Of a stretch of 64,000 nucleotides of DNA, positions 45,502-54,260 are shown one piece after another. Numbering within the stretch: position 1 is the first letter of the stretch; each line of letters starts with the position of its first letter. The stretch covers positions 1,449,001 through 1,513,000 of the forward strand of contig NZ_CP146350.1 of NCBI RefSeq assembly GCF_037055355.1. Direction: 5' to 3'. Made by a program: the position numbers and the translations under genes. The notes below the pieces were generated by a model. That model was not told where the DNA came from. It did not search any database and saw only the letters and a program-made list of their open reading frames with translations. This stretch comes from Streptomyces sp. DG1A-41. GTDB taxonomy: Bacteria; Actinomycetota; Actinomycetes; Streptomycetales; Streptomycetaceae.

Positions 45502-47268
45502 TCAGGCCTCCTTGGGGTCGACGGGGACGGCGGGACGGCGGGTGCGGCGCAGCGGTGGCTGCGCCCCCAGGCTCTTCGGGTCGAGGCCGGACCACTTGTG
45601 GCCGTTCGCGAAGAACGGGCGGCGGGCCATCAGCGTCAGCAGCGGCTTGGTGAAGAGGAACACGACGACCACGTCGAGCAGGGTGGTCAGGCCGAGCGTG
45701 AACGCGAAGCCCTGGACCTTGCCGACGGTGACGATGAAGAGCACCGCGGCGGCGAGGAACGACACGAAGTCGGAGACCAGGATGGTGCGCCGGGCACGCG
45801 GCCAGGCCCGCTCGACGGCGGGGCGCAGCGAGCGACCCTCCCGGATCTCGTCGCGGACGCGTTCGAAGTACACGATGAACGAGTCCGCGGTGATGCCGAT
45901 CGCGACGATGGCACCGCACACGGCCGGCAGGTTCAGCGCGAAGCCGATGGTCGGGCCGAGCAGGGCCATGAGCGTGTAGGTGAGCGCGGCGGACACCAGC
46001 AGCGAGAGGATCGCGATGAACGACAGGCCGCGGTAGTAGGCCAGCAGATAGATGACGACCAGCGCGAGACCGATCGCGCCTGCGATCAGGCCGGCGTTCA
46101 GCTGGTCACCGCCGAGCGCGGCGGTCACCGTCGTCATGCTGTCCACCTTGAAGGTCAGCGGCAGCGCACCGTACGACAGCATGTTGGCGAGTTCCTGGGC
46201 GGACTGCTGGGTGAAGTTGCCGGAGATCTCCGCATTGCCGCCGGTCAGGGCCTGCCGCACGTACGGGTCGGAAACCACGTCACCGTCCAGGACGATCGCG
46301 AACTGGTTCTGCGGAGACTGGTTCTGCGCCAGCTTGCCGGTGATGTCCGCGAACTTCTTGGCGCCCCCGTCGGTGAAGTCCATCGTGACCGTCCAGCCCG
46401 CACCGGTCTGGGTGTTCAGGACGGCCTGGGCCTTGTCGACGTCGGTGCCGTCGACCTCGGCGGGGCCGAGGATGTACTTCTGCCACTGACCCTGCGCGTT
46501 CTTGCCGCAGGCCAGGGTGGGCTGGGAGGCCTTGACGCCGTCGCCCACGGTGGAGCGGGTCTTCTCGTTGGTGCAGTCGAGCTTGGCGTACTGCTCCTGG
46601 AGCTTGCTCGGGTCGTCGCCGGCTGCGCCGCCGGTCGCGGAGGCGGAGGGGCTGGCCTTCGCCTTGTCCGAGGCGCTCGCGGACGGCGTCGCGTCGGCCT
46701 TCAGCGCGTCCGTGACCGCGCGGCCCTGGGTGCTGGGAGAGGCGGACGGGGAGGCGGAGCCCTTGTCGGTGGCCTCGGGCTTGTCGGTGGCCTTGCCGGA
46801 CGGCTGGTCCGAGGGGCTTCCCGTGGGGCTCGGCGAGGGGCTGGCCGCGCCACCGCCGCCGGAGACCTCGGTCGCGATGACCGGGCGGAAGTAGAGCTTG
46901 GCGGTGGTGCCGACCTGCTTGCGCGCCTGCTCGGAATTCGTGCCCTTGGGGATGTTGACGATGATGTTGTCCCGGCCCTGCGTCTGGACCTCGGCCTCCT
47001 GGACGCCCAGACCGTTGACACGGCGCTCCATGATGGAGACGGCGGTGTCCATGTTGGTCTTGTTGATCGCCGCTTCGTTGCCGGCCTCGGGGACCGCGCG
47101 GAGCGTGATGCTGGTGCCGCCGGCCAGGTCGATACCGAGACGCGGGGTGGTGTGCCCCGAGGCGAACATCCCACCGGTGAGCGCCGCGATGGCGATCAGA
47201 ATCAGGGCCAGCGAGCGCCCCGGCTTGCTCTGGGCGCTCGCGTTCCGGCCCTTTTTAGGTGTGGCCAC
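45502..47268 (-). CDS. secD: Protein translocase subunit SecD with low-complexity insert
   Basis: SecD, with SecF and YajC, assists late steps of Sec export. The 588-aa protein has an N-terminal membrane helix (LALILIAIAALTGGMFASG), the P1 periplasmic domain with RLGIDLAGGTSITL, and five more membrane segments after about residue 390 (GITADSFIVYFERVRDEIREG is the family signature). Residues about 140-225 are a Ser/Pro/Ala/Lys/Asp-rich insertion in the external domain, probably flexible. GTG 47268 is the start; a weaker GAGAAG precedes it. A large hairpin separates it from yajC. Confidence 0.96.
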   Translation of the reverse strand: MATPKKGRNASAQSKPGRSLALILIAIAALTGGMFASGHTTPRLGIDLAGGTSITLRAVPEAGNEAAINKTNMDTAVSIMERRVNGLGVQEAEVQTQGRDNIIVNIPKGTNSEQARKQVGTTAKLYFRPVIATEVSGGGGAASPSPSPTGSPSDQPSGKATDKPEATDKGSASPSASPSTQGRAVTDALKADATPSASASDKAKASPSASATGGAAGDDPSKLQEQYAKLDCTNEKTRSTVGDGVKASQPTLACGKNAQGQWQKYILGPAEVDGTDVDKAQAVLNTQTGAGWTVTMDFTDGGAKKFADITGKLAQNQSPQNQFAIVLDGDVVSDPYVRQALTGGNAEISGNFTQQSAQELANMLSYGALPLTFKVDSMTTVTAALGGDQLNAGLIAGAIGLALVVIYLLAYYRGLSFIAILSLLVSAALTYTLMALLGPTIGFALNLPAVCGAIVAIGITADSFIVYFERVRDEIREGRSLRPAVERAWPRARRTILVSDFVSFLAAAVLFIVTVGKVQGFAFTLGLTTLLDVVVVFLFTKPLLTLMARRPFFANGHKWSGLDPKSLGAQPPLRRTRRPAVPVDPKEA

Positions 47269-47353
47269 CTTCTCGTACTCCCTCTCGGGCCACCTCGCTC
47301 CGGATCGGCGGACGGGCGGCCATGACATGGTGTCGGGATTCCGTGCGAGCCGG

Positions 47354-47400
47354 TCGTGTCGCGGGGTGCGCGGGCCGGGCCCGCGCACCCCGGGACACGA
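47354..47400 (-). terminator. Long hairpin directly after yajC
   Basis: About 23 bp can pair (47354-47376 with 47378-47400, one mismatch) around a minimal loop. It abuts the yajC stop codon (47401-47403) and lies 86 nt before the secD start. It may attenuate transcription between yajC and secDF or protect the upstream mRNA. Confidence 0.75.
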
Positions 47401-47898
47401 CTACTTCGCCTCGGAGTCGCCGTCGGTCTTCTTCGGCTCTTCGTCCGTCTTCGCCTCGCCGGCCGGGGCGTCGTCGGCCGGCTCGTCGGCCGCGTCCTTC
47501 TTGCCGAGGTCGACGGCCTTGTCGTCAGCGGTGGCGTCGGCGGCGGAGTCACCGGTCTCGGTGAGGGAGGAGGCGTCGTCCGGGACGATGTCGGCGTCGG
47601 ACTTCAGGTCGTGCTCGATGCCGTGGACGATGCGGTTGTACTCGTCGTCGGTGAGGACGGCACCGATGGCGTTCTTGGCGAAGAGGAGCTCGACGCCCGG
47701 ACCGGCGTCGACGAGGACGGTGTCCTCGTTCACCTCCTTGACCGTGGCGTACATGCCCCCGATGGTGCGCACACCGCTGCCGGGCTGCATTTGGTTCCGC
47801 ATCTCCACGGCCTGCTGCTGCTTCTTCTTGGCCGACCGGGTCATCAGGAACATGGCCCCGATGAGCACGATGAACGGGAGGAGGGTCAGGAGACTCAC
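47401..47898 (-). CDS. yajC: Preprotein translocase accessory subunit YajC
   Basis: YajC is a small partner of SecDF. The 165-aa protein has one N-terminal membrane helix (LLTLLPFIVLIGAMFLMTRS), the conserved MQPGSGVRTIGGMYATV region, and then a long acidic Asp/Ala/Lys tail (residues about 100-165) absent from short proteobacterial YajC. GTG 47898 is the start. It lies between ruvB (197 nt upstream) and secD. Confidence 0.95.
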   Translation of the reverse strand: MSLLTLLPFIVLIGAMFLMTRSAKKKQQQAVEMRNQMQPGSGVRTIGGMYATVKEVNEDTVLVDAGPGVELLFAKNAIGAVLTDDEYNRIVHGIEHDLKSDADIVPDDASSLTETGDSAADATADDKAVDLGKKDAADEPADDAPAGEAKTDEEPKKTDGDSEAK

Positions 47899-48094
47899 GG
47901 GTCGGTACTTCCTTCACACGACCGCGCTGTGAGCGGCCAGATGGTTGGGGGTGTGTACGCCGCCGACAAAGGCGGCATCGGCGGAGTCTAAGCGAGTCCG
48001 CGCGCATGGAACAACGCTCAGCATGGCACCGGGGTTCCTGCTCCGGCCACTGACCTCGCCGCCTAGGAGCCATGACGGGTCCGTGAGGGGGCCG

Positions 48095-49165
48095 TCACGC
48101 CCCGAACAGGTCCTGTTGTCCGTTTCCGGCGGTCTGTGAGCGGGGCGGGGTGAGGCCGAGATGCGCCCATGCGGCGGGGGTGGCGACGCGGCCGCGCGGG
48201 GTGCGGGCCAGCAGTCCCTCCCGTACCAGGAAGGGCTCGGCGACCTCTTCCACGGTCTCACGCTCCTCCCCCACGGCGACCGCGAGCGTGGACAACCCGA
48301 CGGGGCCGCCGCCGAACAGCTTGAGCAGGGCTTCCAGCACGGCCCGGTCGAGGCGGTCGAGGCCGCGGGCGTCCACCTCGTAGACGGCGAGGGCTGCCTC
48401 GGCGATGTCCTTGGTGATCAGGCCGTCGGCCTTGACCTGCGCGTAGTCCCGGACGCGGCGCAGCAGACGGTTGGCGATGCGGGGCGTGCCGCGGGAGCGG
48501 CCGGCGATCTCGGCGGCGCCGTCCGGCTCGATCTCGACTTCGAGGAGGTCCGCGGAGCGGTGGATGACCCGCTCCAGTTCGGCCGGTTCGTAGAACTCCA
48601 TGTGGGCGGTGAAGCCGAAGCGGTCGCGCAGCGGGGGCGGCAGCAGGCCCGCGCGGGTGGTGGCGCCGACCAGGGTGAACGGGGGCAGCTCCAGCGGGAT
48701 GGCGGTGGCACCCGGGCCCTTGCCGACGATGACGTCGACGCGGAAGTCCTCCATCGCCATGTACAGCATCTCCTCGGCGGGCCGGGACATGCGGTGGATC
48801 TCGTCGAGGAAGAGGACCTCGCCCTCCTGGAGGGAGGAGAGGATCGCGGCGAGGTCGCCAGCGTGCTGGATGGCGGGGCCCGACGTGATGCGGATCGGGG
48901 CGCCCATCTCGGCCGCGATGATCATCGACAGGGTGGTCTTGCCGAGGCCGGGGGCGCCGGAGAGCAGCACGTGGTCGGCGGTGGCGCCCCTCGCGCGTGC
49001 GGCGCGCAGGACGAGGTCGAGCTGCTCGCGGACCTTCTCCTGGCCGATGAACTCGCCCAGGTCCTTGGGCCGCAGGGCGGCCTCGACGGCTTGGTCCTCA
49101 CGGTCGGCGGACGCACCGACGAGCCGCTCGGCGGCATCGGCGTCGGTCGTGTCGTCCCAGTTCAT
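48095..49165 (-). CDS. ruvB: Holliday junction branch-migration ATPase RuvB
   Basis: RuvB is the hexameric motor that, with RuvA, drives branch migration. The 356-aa protein has Walker [14 protein letters not shown], Walker [14 protein letters not shown], sensor 1 [18 protein letters not shown] (with the arginine finger), and the C-terminal winged helix. It lies 25 nt after ruvA in the operon ruvC-ruvA-ruvB. The 196-nt gap to yajC contains a 6-bp hairpin at 47959-47976 and no gene. Confidence 0.97.
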   Translation of the reverse strand: MNWDDTTDADAAERLVGASADREDQAVEAALRPKDLGEFIGQEKVREQLDLVLRAARARGATADHVLLSGAPGLGKTTLSMIIAAEMGAPIRITSGPAIQHAGDLAAILSSLQEGEVLFLDEIHRMSRPAEEMLYMAMEDFRVDVIVGKGPGATAIPLELPPFTLVGATTRAGLLPPPLRDRFGFTAHMEFYEPAELERVIHRSADLLEVEIEPDGAAEIAGRSRGTPRIANRLLRRVRDYAQVKADGLITKDIAEAALAVYEVDARGLDRLDRAVLEALLKLFGGGPVGLSTLAVAVGEERETVEEVAEPFLVREGLLARTPRGRVATPAAWAHLGLTPPRSQTAGNGQQDLFGA

Positions 49166-49190
49166 GTGATGTGCCTCGGAGTCGTGGGGG

Positions 49191-49796
49191 TCAGCGGGCG
49201 CGGTTCAGAGTCTGGAGGGCGGCCTTCAGCAGCGGTCCCACCTGGGGCGTGCCCTCGGCGGCCTCGGCCTGCGGAGCCACGGCGGCCACCGCCTCGTCGG
49301 CCTCCCGGGTCGCGTACCCGAGGCCGATCAGGGCCGCGTGCAGCTGGTCGCGCCAGCCGCTGCTGACCGGTGCGCCGACGGCGGGTGCGCCGACCGGCGC
49401 GCCGAGCCGGTCCTTCAGCTCCAGGAGCAGCTTCTGGGCGCCCTTCTTGCCGATGCCGGGGACCGCGGTGAGCGCTTTCTCGTCGCCGGTCGCGACGGCC
49501 CGGCGCAGGGCGTCCGGGCTGTGCACGGCGAGCATGGCCTGAGCCAGCCGGGGACCGACACCGCTGGCCGTCTGGAGCAGCTCGAAGACCTGCCGCTCGT
49601 CGTCGTCCGCGAAGCCGTACAGGGTGAGTGAGTCCTCCCGTACGACGAGGGACGTGTGCAGCTTGGCGGACTGGCCCATGCGGAGTGTGGACAGCGTGTT
49701 CGGCGTGCACTGGACGGCCATGCCGACGCCGCCGACCTCGACGACCGCGGCGTCGGGGGCGAGCGCGGCGACGGTGCCGCTGACGAAGGCGATCAT
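49191..49796 (-). CDS. ruvA: Holliday junction DNA helicase subunit RuvA
   Basis: RuvA binds four-way junctions as a tetramer and loads RuvB. The 201-aa protein has domain I ([20 protein letters not shown]), the helix-hairpin-helix pair ([18 protein letters not shown] and [19 protein letters not shown]), and domain III at the C-terminus. An Ala/Pro/Val-rich linker joins domains II and III. ATG 49796 overlaps the ruvC stop (ATGA). Confidence 0.97.
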   Translation of the reverse strand: MIAFVSGTVAALAPDAAVVEVGGVGMAVQCTPNTLSTLRMGQSAKLHTSLVVREDSLTLYGFADDDERQVFELLQTASGVGPRLAQAMLAVHSPDALRRAVATGDEKALTAVPGIGKKGAQKLLLELKDRLGAPVGAPAVGAPVSSGWRDQLHAALIGLGYATREADEAVAAVAPQAEAAEGTPQVGPLLKAALQTLNRAR

Positions 49797-50323
49797 GCCG
49801 TACGGCCTTTCGATGTGTGCAGGGCGACGGCCTGCTGGAGTCGGTTCTGCGCGGGGGCGCGCCAGATGTGGCAGATGGCGAGGGCGAGGGCGTCGGCCGC
49901 GTCGGCGGGCTTGGGTGGTGCGCTGAGCCGGAGGAGGCGGGTCACCATCGCGCCCACCTGGGCCTTGTCGGCCCGGCCGCTGCCGGTGACGGCGGCCTTG
50001 ACCTCGCTCGGCGTGTGCAGCGCCACGGGGATTCCGCGGCGTGAGGCGCACAGCAGGGCGACGGCGCTGGCCTGGGCGGTGCCCATCACCGTGCGGACGT
50101 TGTGCTGGCTGAAGACGCGCTCGACGGCGACGTGTTCCGGCCGGTGTTCGTCCAGCCACTGTTCGATGCCCTGCTCGATGGCGACCAGGCGGTGGCCGAG
50201 GTCGGCGTCCGTCGGCGTACGGACGACCCCGACGCCGATCATCGTGAGCGGCCGTCCGGCGACGCCCTCGACCACGCCCACACCACACCGGGTCAGTCCC
50301 GGGTCCACCCCCAGAACGCGCAC
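49793..50323 (-). CDS. ruvC: Crossover junction endodeoxyribonuclease RuvC
   Basis: RuvC resolves Holliday junctions by symmetric cuts. The 176-aa protein has the catalytic acids in [12 protein letters not shown] (Asp7), [11 protein letters not shown] (Glu near 68) and [15 protein letters not shown] (C-terminal Asp pair). GTG 50323 is the start. It lies downstream of yebC with a strong hairpin between, and overlaps ruvA. Confidence 0.97.
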   Translation of the reverse strand: MRVLGVDPGLTRCGVGVVEGVAGRPLTMIGVGVVRTPTDADLGHRLVAIEQGIEQWLDEHRPEHVAVERVFSQHNVRTVMGTAQASAVALLCASRRGIPVALHTPSEVKAAVTGSGRADKAQVGAMVTRLLRLSAPPKPADAADALALAICHIWRAPAQNRLQQAVALHTSKGRTA

Positions 50324-50380
50324 GCGCCCTCCCTCTCGCTCACCTGTTTGTGCAGGCTATCGGGTGCCACCGACAACGCG

Positions 50381-50412
50381 ACGGGCCGACGGGGTGTGTC
50401 CCGTCGGCCCGT
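50381..50412 (-). terminator. Perfect 13-bp hairpin between yebC and ruvC
   Basis: acgggccgacggg (50381-50393) pairs with 50400-50412 around a gtgtgt loop. It lies 26 nt after the yebC stop on the minus strand and 57 nt before the ruvC start. It is a probable terminator or attenuator. Confidence 0.75.
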
Positions 50413-50438
50413 TGGTCCTGCGGAGCCCGCGCTCGGAG

Positions 50439-51191
50439 TTACGCCCCGACCTTCTCCATGACCTCGTCGCTGACATCGAAGTTGGCGAAGACGTTCTGCA
50501 CGTCGTCGCTGTCCTCGAGCGCGTCGATCAGCTTGAAGATCTTCTTGGCGCCCTCCTCGTCCAGCTCGACCTGCATGGTCGGGACGAAGTTGGCGTCGGC
50601 GGAGTCGTAGTCGATGCCGGCGTCCTGGAGGGCGGTGCGGACCGCGACCAGGTCCGTGGCCTCGCTGAGGACCTCGAAGGTCTCGCCGAGGTCGTTGACC
50701 TCCTCGGCGCCCGCGTCCAGCACCGCGGCCAGCACGTCGTCCTCGGTCAGCTCCCCCTTGGGGACGATCACGACGCCCTTGCGGTTGAAGAGGTAGGACA
50801 CCGAGCCCGGGTCGGCCATCGAGCCGCCGTTGCGGGTCATGGCGACACGGACCTCGGAGGCGGCGCGGTTGCGGTTGTCGGTGAGGCACTCGATGAGCAC
50901 GGCGACACCGTTCGGGCCGTAGCCCTCGTACATGATCGTCTCGTAGTCGGCGCCGCCGGCCTCCAGGCCCGCGCCGCGCTTGACCGCGGAGTCGATGTTC
51001 TTGTTGGGGACCGACGACTTCTTCGCCTTCTGGATGGCGTCGTAGAGCGTCGGGTTGCCCTCGGGGTCGGCGCCGCCCATCCGGGCCGCCACCTCGATGT
51101 TCTTGATCAGCTTCGCGAAGAGCTTGCCGCGCTTGGCATCGATGACGGCCTTCTTGTGCTTCGTCGTGGCCCATTTAGAGTGGCCGGACAT
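50439..51191 (-). CDS. yebC: YebC/PmpR family regulatory protein
   Basis: The 250-aa protein starts [20 protein letters not shown], the family signature. The YebC family was long viewed as transcriptional regulators; members such as TACO1 and YebC2 are also tied to translation of difficult sequences, including polyproline. Three domains are recognisable, with [18 protein letters not shown] and [13 protein letters not shown] in the middle. It sits between pdxT and ruvC, a common actinobacterial position. Confidence 0.95.
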   Translation of the reverse strand: MSGHSKWATTKHKKAVIDAKRGKLFAKLIKNIEVAARMGGADPEGNPTLYDAIQKAKKSSVPNKNIDSAVKRGAGLEAGGADYETIMYEGYGPNGVAVLIECLTDNRNRAASEVRVAMTRNGGSMADPGSVSYLFNRKGVVIVPKGELTEDDVLAAVLDAGAEEVNDLGETFEVLSEATDLVAVRTALQDAGIDYDSADANFVPTMQVELDEEGAKKIFKLIDALEDSDDVQNVFANFDVSDEVMEKVGA

Positions 51192-51239
51192 CTGCCTGTC
51201 TCCTTCGCGTAACCCATCTCAGCAACGAACGCAGGAATC

Positions 51240-51848
51240 CTACAAGGACTCGGCCGCCCGGTTCGCGCGCACCATCTCGACGAACAGGGCGTGCACACGG
51301 TGGTCTCCGGTCAGTTCCGGGTGGAACGACGTGGCCAGAGCGTTGCCCTGACGGACCGCGACGATGTGGCCGTCGTGCTCGGCGAGCACCTCCGCCCCGG
51401 CGCCGACGGACTCGACCCAGGGGGCACGGATGAAGACGCCCTCCACCGGGTCGCCCTCGACGCCCTTGACGTCGACGGACGCCTCGAAGGACTCGTTCTG
51501 CCGGCCGAAGGCGTTGCGGCGCACGATCATGTCGATGCCGCCGACGGTCTCCTGGCCCGAGCGCGGGTCGAGGATCTTGTCGGCGAGCATGATCATGCCG
51601 GCGCAGGTGCCGTAGACGGGCATGCCGTCGCGCACGCGCGCGCGGAGCGGGTCCATCAGGCCGAACAGGACGGCAAGCTTGGAGATGGTGGTGGACTCGC
51701 CGCCGGGGATGACGAGGCCGTCCACCTCGGCGAGTTCTCCGGGGCGCCGCACCGGCCTGGCCACGGCATCGGCCGCGGCCAGGGCGACGAGGTGCTCCCG
51801 TACGTCGCCCTGGAGAGCCAGGACGCCGATCACAGGTGCTTCACTCAT
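51240..51848 (-). CDS. pdxT: Pyridoxal 5'-phosphate synthase glutaminase subunit PdxT
   Basis: PdxT releases ammonia from glutamine for PdxS. The 202-aa protein has the class I amidotransferase elements [25 protein letters not shown], the nucleophile cysteine in [12 protein letters not shown], and the His-Glu pair in [14 protein letters not shown] 51848 is 5 nt after the pdxS stop. Confidence 0.97.
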   Translation of the reverse strand: MSEAPVIGVLALQGDVREHLVALAAADAVARPVRRPGELAEVDGLVIPGGESTTISKLAVLFGLMDPLRARVRDGMPVYGTCAGMIMLADKILDPRSGQETVGGIDMIVRRNAFGRQNESFEASVDVKGVEGDPVEGVFIRAPWVESVGAGAEVLAEHDGHIVAVRQGNALATSFHPELTGDHRVHALFVEMVRANRAAESL

Positions 51849-51853
51849 GAGTG

Positions 51854-52765
51854 TTACCAGCCGCGGTTGGCGTAGCGCTCGGTCTCGGGGAGGGTGTCGC
51901 AGTTGATGCCGACCATGGCCTCGCCGAGGTTGCGGGACGCGTCGGCGATGATCTTCGGGTCGTCGTAGAAGGTGGTGGCCTTCACGATGGCGGCGGCGCG
52001 CTTGGCCGGGTCGCCGGACTTGAAGATGCCGGAGCCGACGAAGACGCCCTCGGCGCCGAGCTGACGCATCAGGGCCGCGTCGGCCGGGGTGGCGACGCCG
52101 CCGGCGGAGAACAGCACGACCGGGAGCTTGCCCAGCTCGGCGACCTCCTTGACCAGCTCGTACGGGGCGCGCAGCTCCTTGGCGGCGGCGTACAGCTCGT
52201 GGTTGTCGTAGCCGCGCAGCCGGGCGATCTCGTTCTTGATCTGGCGCAGGTGGCGGACGGCCTCGACGACGTTGCCGGTGCCGGCCTCGCCCTTGGAGCG
52301 GATCATCGCGGCGCCCTCGGCGATGCGGCGCAGGGCCTCGCCCAGGTTGGTGGCACCACAGACGAACGGCGTGGTGAAGGCCCACTTGTCGGAGTGGTTG
52401 ACCTCGTCGGCCGGGGTGAGGACCTCGGACTCGTCGATGTAGTCGACGCCGAGGGACTGAAGCACCTGGGCCTCGACGAAGTGGCCGATGCGGGACTTGG
52501 CCATGACCGGGATCGAGACGGCCTCGATGATGCCCTCGATCATGTCCGGGTCGGACATGCGGGCCACGCCGCCGTCCTTGCGGATGTCGGCCGGGACCCG
52601 CTCCAGGGCCATGACGGCGACGGCGCCCGCGTCCTCGGCGATCTTCGCCTGCTCCGGCGTGACGACGTCCATGATGACGCCGCCCTTGAGCTGCTCGGCC
52701 ATACCGCGCTTCACACGGGCGGTGCCGGTCTCGGGGGCCTGGGAGTTGGGGGACGTGGTGGACAC
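51854..52765 (-). CDS. pdxS: Pyridoxal 5'-phosphate synthase lyase subunit PdxS
   Basis: PdxS builds PLP from ribose 5-phosphate, glyceraldehyde 3-phosphate and ammonia supplied by PdxT. The 303-aa barrel has [19 protein letters not shown], the lysine in [15 protein letters not shown], and [22 protein letters not shown] 52765 has GAGGTC upstream. It is the first gene of pdxS-pdxT; a promoter should lie in 52766-52984, but no regulator gene (PdxR) is adjacent. Confidence 0.97.
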   Translation of the reverse strand: MSTTSPNSQAPETGTARVKRGMAEQLKGGVIMDVVTPEQAKIAEDAGAVAVMALERVPADIRKDGGVARMSDPDMIEGIIEAVSIPVMAKSRIGHFVEAQVLQSLGVDYIDESEVLTPADEVNHSDKWAFTTPFVCGATNLGEALRRIAEGAAMIRSKGEAGTGNVVEAVRHLRQIKNEIARLRGYDNHELYAAAKELRAPYELVKEVAELGKLPVVLFSAGGVATPADAALMRQLGAEGVFVGSGIFKSGDPAKRAAAIVKATTFYDDPKIIADASRNLGEAMVGINCDTLPETERYANRGW

Positions 52766-53059
52766 GGGTGACCTCGCTACGGAAAGGGGAATTCTGCAGC
52801 ACCGAGGAAACGCGAGAGGACCAGGCCACAGCAAGGGCCAATGGGAAGCCGGTGGATTCTTTTCGGTACCGGCGGCTGCGGATCATCCGCAGAGCCAGCG
52901 GGTCAGTGGGGACCTGGCGGCGGCCCGGTACGGTCGTTCATCAGGGCCGGTCGCCTCGGCGTGGCGACCTTCGGGCCGGTGCGCGGAAGGCCCCGCCGGA
53001 CGGTGTGAGTCCAGCGGGCCTTCCTCCGGGCGATCGCCGCGGGGCGGAACGTCCGGGTG
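52766..53059. other. Intergenic region upstream of pdxS
   Basis: This 294-nt region holds no supported gene. It should contain the pdxS promoter on the minus strand, and it carries the terminator of the upstream gene at 52985-53024. Confidence 0.6.
52985..53024 (-). terminator. Terminator of the unknown gene at 53060-53623
   Basis: ggaaggccccgc (52985-52996) pairs with gcgggccttcc (53014-53024) with one bulged C. It lies 36 nt beyond that gene's stop on the minus strand. Confidence 0.75.
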
Positions 53060-53623
53060 TCAGAGCGGACGCGCGGGAGGGAGCAGGGTCAGACCTGCCC
53101 CGATCTCCTCACTTTTCAGCTCCGGCGACGACCTCAGGAGCCTGTGCGTGAGCGGTTCGCGCACCAGCACCCGGTCCCGGATGACCGGCAATCTCTCCCC
53201 CTCGTAGAGCACGACCGAGTCCCAGTCATCAGGGTCACCTTCCCCCCCCCGCCGATCGACGATCACGGCGCGGGTTGGCGTCGGAAGTCCCGTCGCCGCC
53301 GCGACGACGGCCGTCTCGACCGTGTCGGCCTGGTCCCGCGTGAGGCCGTCCAGCCAGAGCGTCTGGATCTCACAACCGAGCGGATCATACGAGTAGGAGT
53401 GGACAACGTCGATATCCGCGGAGAACCACCATTCCATCGTGATGGACGAGATACGCAGGCCCAAGAGGTGGCCCAGCTCCTCCGGACGCATGAGGAGCTG
53501 GTCCCCCTCGACGTCGAGCACCACGGCTGGACCTCTCACCGGGTGCACGAGCCTGATGCCGTGTGCCTCGAAGAGCTGCACCTGTTCGGCGAAGACCGCG
53601 TGGCCGCCGACTCCCGGTACCAC
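53060..53623 (-). CDS. Unknown protein, next to a decayed IS element
   Basis: I do not recognise this 187-aa protein. It has no membrane segment or signal peptide. It begins at GTG 53623 (VPGVGGHAVFAEQVQLFEAHG) without a clear ribosome site, then has alternating hydrophobic stretches (GPAVVLDVEGDQLLM, SSITMEWWFSADIDV, TRAVIVDRRGGEGDP). A terminator follows, which supports a real gene. The left end of an IS701-type remnant lies 28 nt upstream of the start codon, so its promoter, or even an N-terminal part, may have been replaced. Confidence 0.6.
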   Translation of the reverse strand: MVPGVGGHAVFAEQVQLFEAHGIRLVHPVRGPAVVLDVEGDQLLMRPEELGHLLGLRISSITMEWWFSADIDVVHSYSYDPLGCEIQTLWLDGLTRDQADTVETAVVAAATGLPTPTRAVIVDRRGGEGDPDDWDSVVLYEGERLPVIRDRVLVREPLTHRLLRSSPELKSEEIGAGLTLLPPARPL

Positions 53624-53650
53624 CTTATGAATCCGTCAGCCATGGCTAAT

Positions 53651-53668
53651 ACTCCAGCCGTAGATCGT
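53651..53668. repeat. Left 18-bp inverted repeat of the IS/kinase unit
   Basis: actccagccgtagatcgt at 53651-53668 is the exact reverse complement of 54978-54995. The segment between is 1,309 nt and includes the IS701 remnant and the P-loop gene. Confidence 0.9.
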
Positions 53669-53725
53669 GATCTTGCACGTCCGGGCCGGTCCGGGAACAA
53701 GTGTCGACATCGCCGCCGAGGGCCT

Positions 53726-54175
53726 GGCCACCGCCATCTGCTCGTCCGCCGCAACCGCAGCACCGGCGAACTCGCCTTTCACCGTTGCTACTCGGCGACC
53801 CACGTGCCCCTATCCACCTTGGTCAAGGTGGCCGGGCGCAGATGGACGGCCGAAGAGATCTTCCAGTCCGGCAAGGGCCTGGCCGCACTGGACGAACACC
53901 AGGTCAGACGCTGGACGTCCTGGCATCGATGGGTCACCCTCGCGATGCTCGCCCATGCCTTTCTCACTGCGGCCACCGCCGATGAACGGGCTCGCACACC
54001 GGCTCCGGACGGCCTGATCCCGCTGATCTGTAACGAAATCCAGCACCTGTTCACGACACTCGTCACCCAGCCCAGCCACGCAGCCGCACACCGACTCCAC
54101 TGGTCCAGATGGCGACGACGCCTCCAGGCCCGATCCCGGGCCAGCCCCTACCGGCGCCGAACGGTTCTCACGTGA
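53726..54175 (+). pseudogene. IS701-family transposase, C-terminal remnant
   Basis: About 150 residues resemble the C-terminal part of IS701/DDE transposases: HRHLLVRRNRSTGELAFHRC, then HVPLSTLVKVAGRRWTAEEI, FQSGKGLAALDEHQVRRWTS (with the catalytic-region glutamate in the EEIFQSGK stretch), WHRWVTLAMLAHAFL and LICNEIQHLFTTL. The N-terminal two thirds, including the first catalytic aspartates, are absent, and no start codon suits the remnant. Its stop codon overlaps the right end of the element. It cannot be active by itself. Confidence 0.85.
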
Positions 54176-54192
54176 AGATCACGATGTGCGGC
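54170..54192. repeat. Inner right end of the IS701 remnant
   Basis: This copy, read in reverse complement, matches 53657-53680 at 21 of 24 positions (two substitutions, one gap). The transposase stop codon (54173-54175) lies inside it, as is usual for compact insertion sequences. Confidence 0.7.
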
Positions 54193-54222
54193 ACGGTCGG
54201 CCGGGGACGCCGTGGAGTTGGC

Positions 54223-54260
54223 TGTCATGGCTGCCGATCCTAGGCTCGGCAGCCATGACA
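54223..54260. promoter_or_regulatory. Perfect 15-bp inverted repeat overlapping the P-loop gene start
   Basis: tgtcatggctgccga (54223-54237) and its exact complement (54246-54260) are separated by 8 nt (tcctaggc). The right arm contains the ATG at 54255-54257. It could be an operator, an RNA hairpin that hides the start codon, or an element-related palindrome. Confidence 0.8.

Larger units (their letters stand above)
53651..54192. mobile_element. Decayed IS701-family insertion sequence
   Basis: The left end (53657-53680) and right end (54170-54192) form an imperfect inverted repeat: 21 of 24 positions match with two substitutions and one gap, sharing atcgtgatctt. Between them only the C-terminal third of an IS701-type transposase survives, so an internal deletion removed most of the element. 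A third copy of the end lies at 54978-54995. Confidence 0.7.

Noticed and set aside
53536..53763. Alternative minus-strand frame beginning ATGGCTGACGGATTC upstream of the unknown gene
   Set aside because: It would require a frameshift to join the 53060-53623 frame and crosses the IS left end; no supporting domain was seen.
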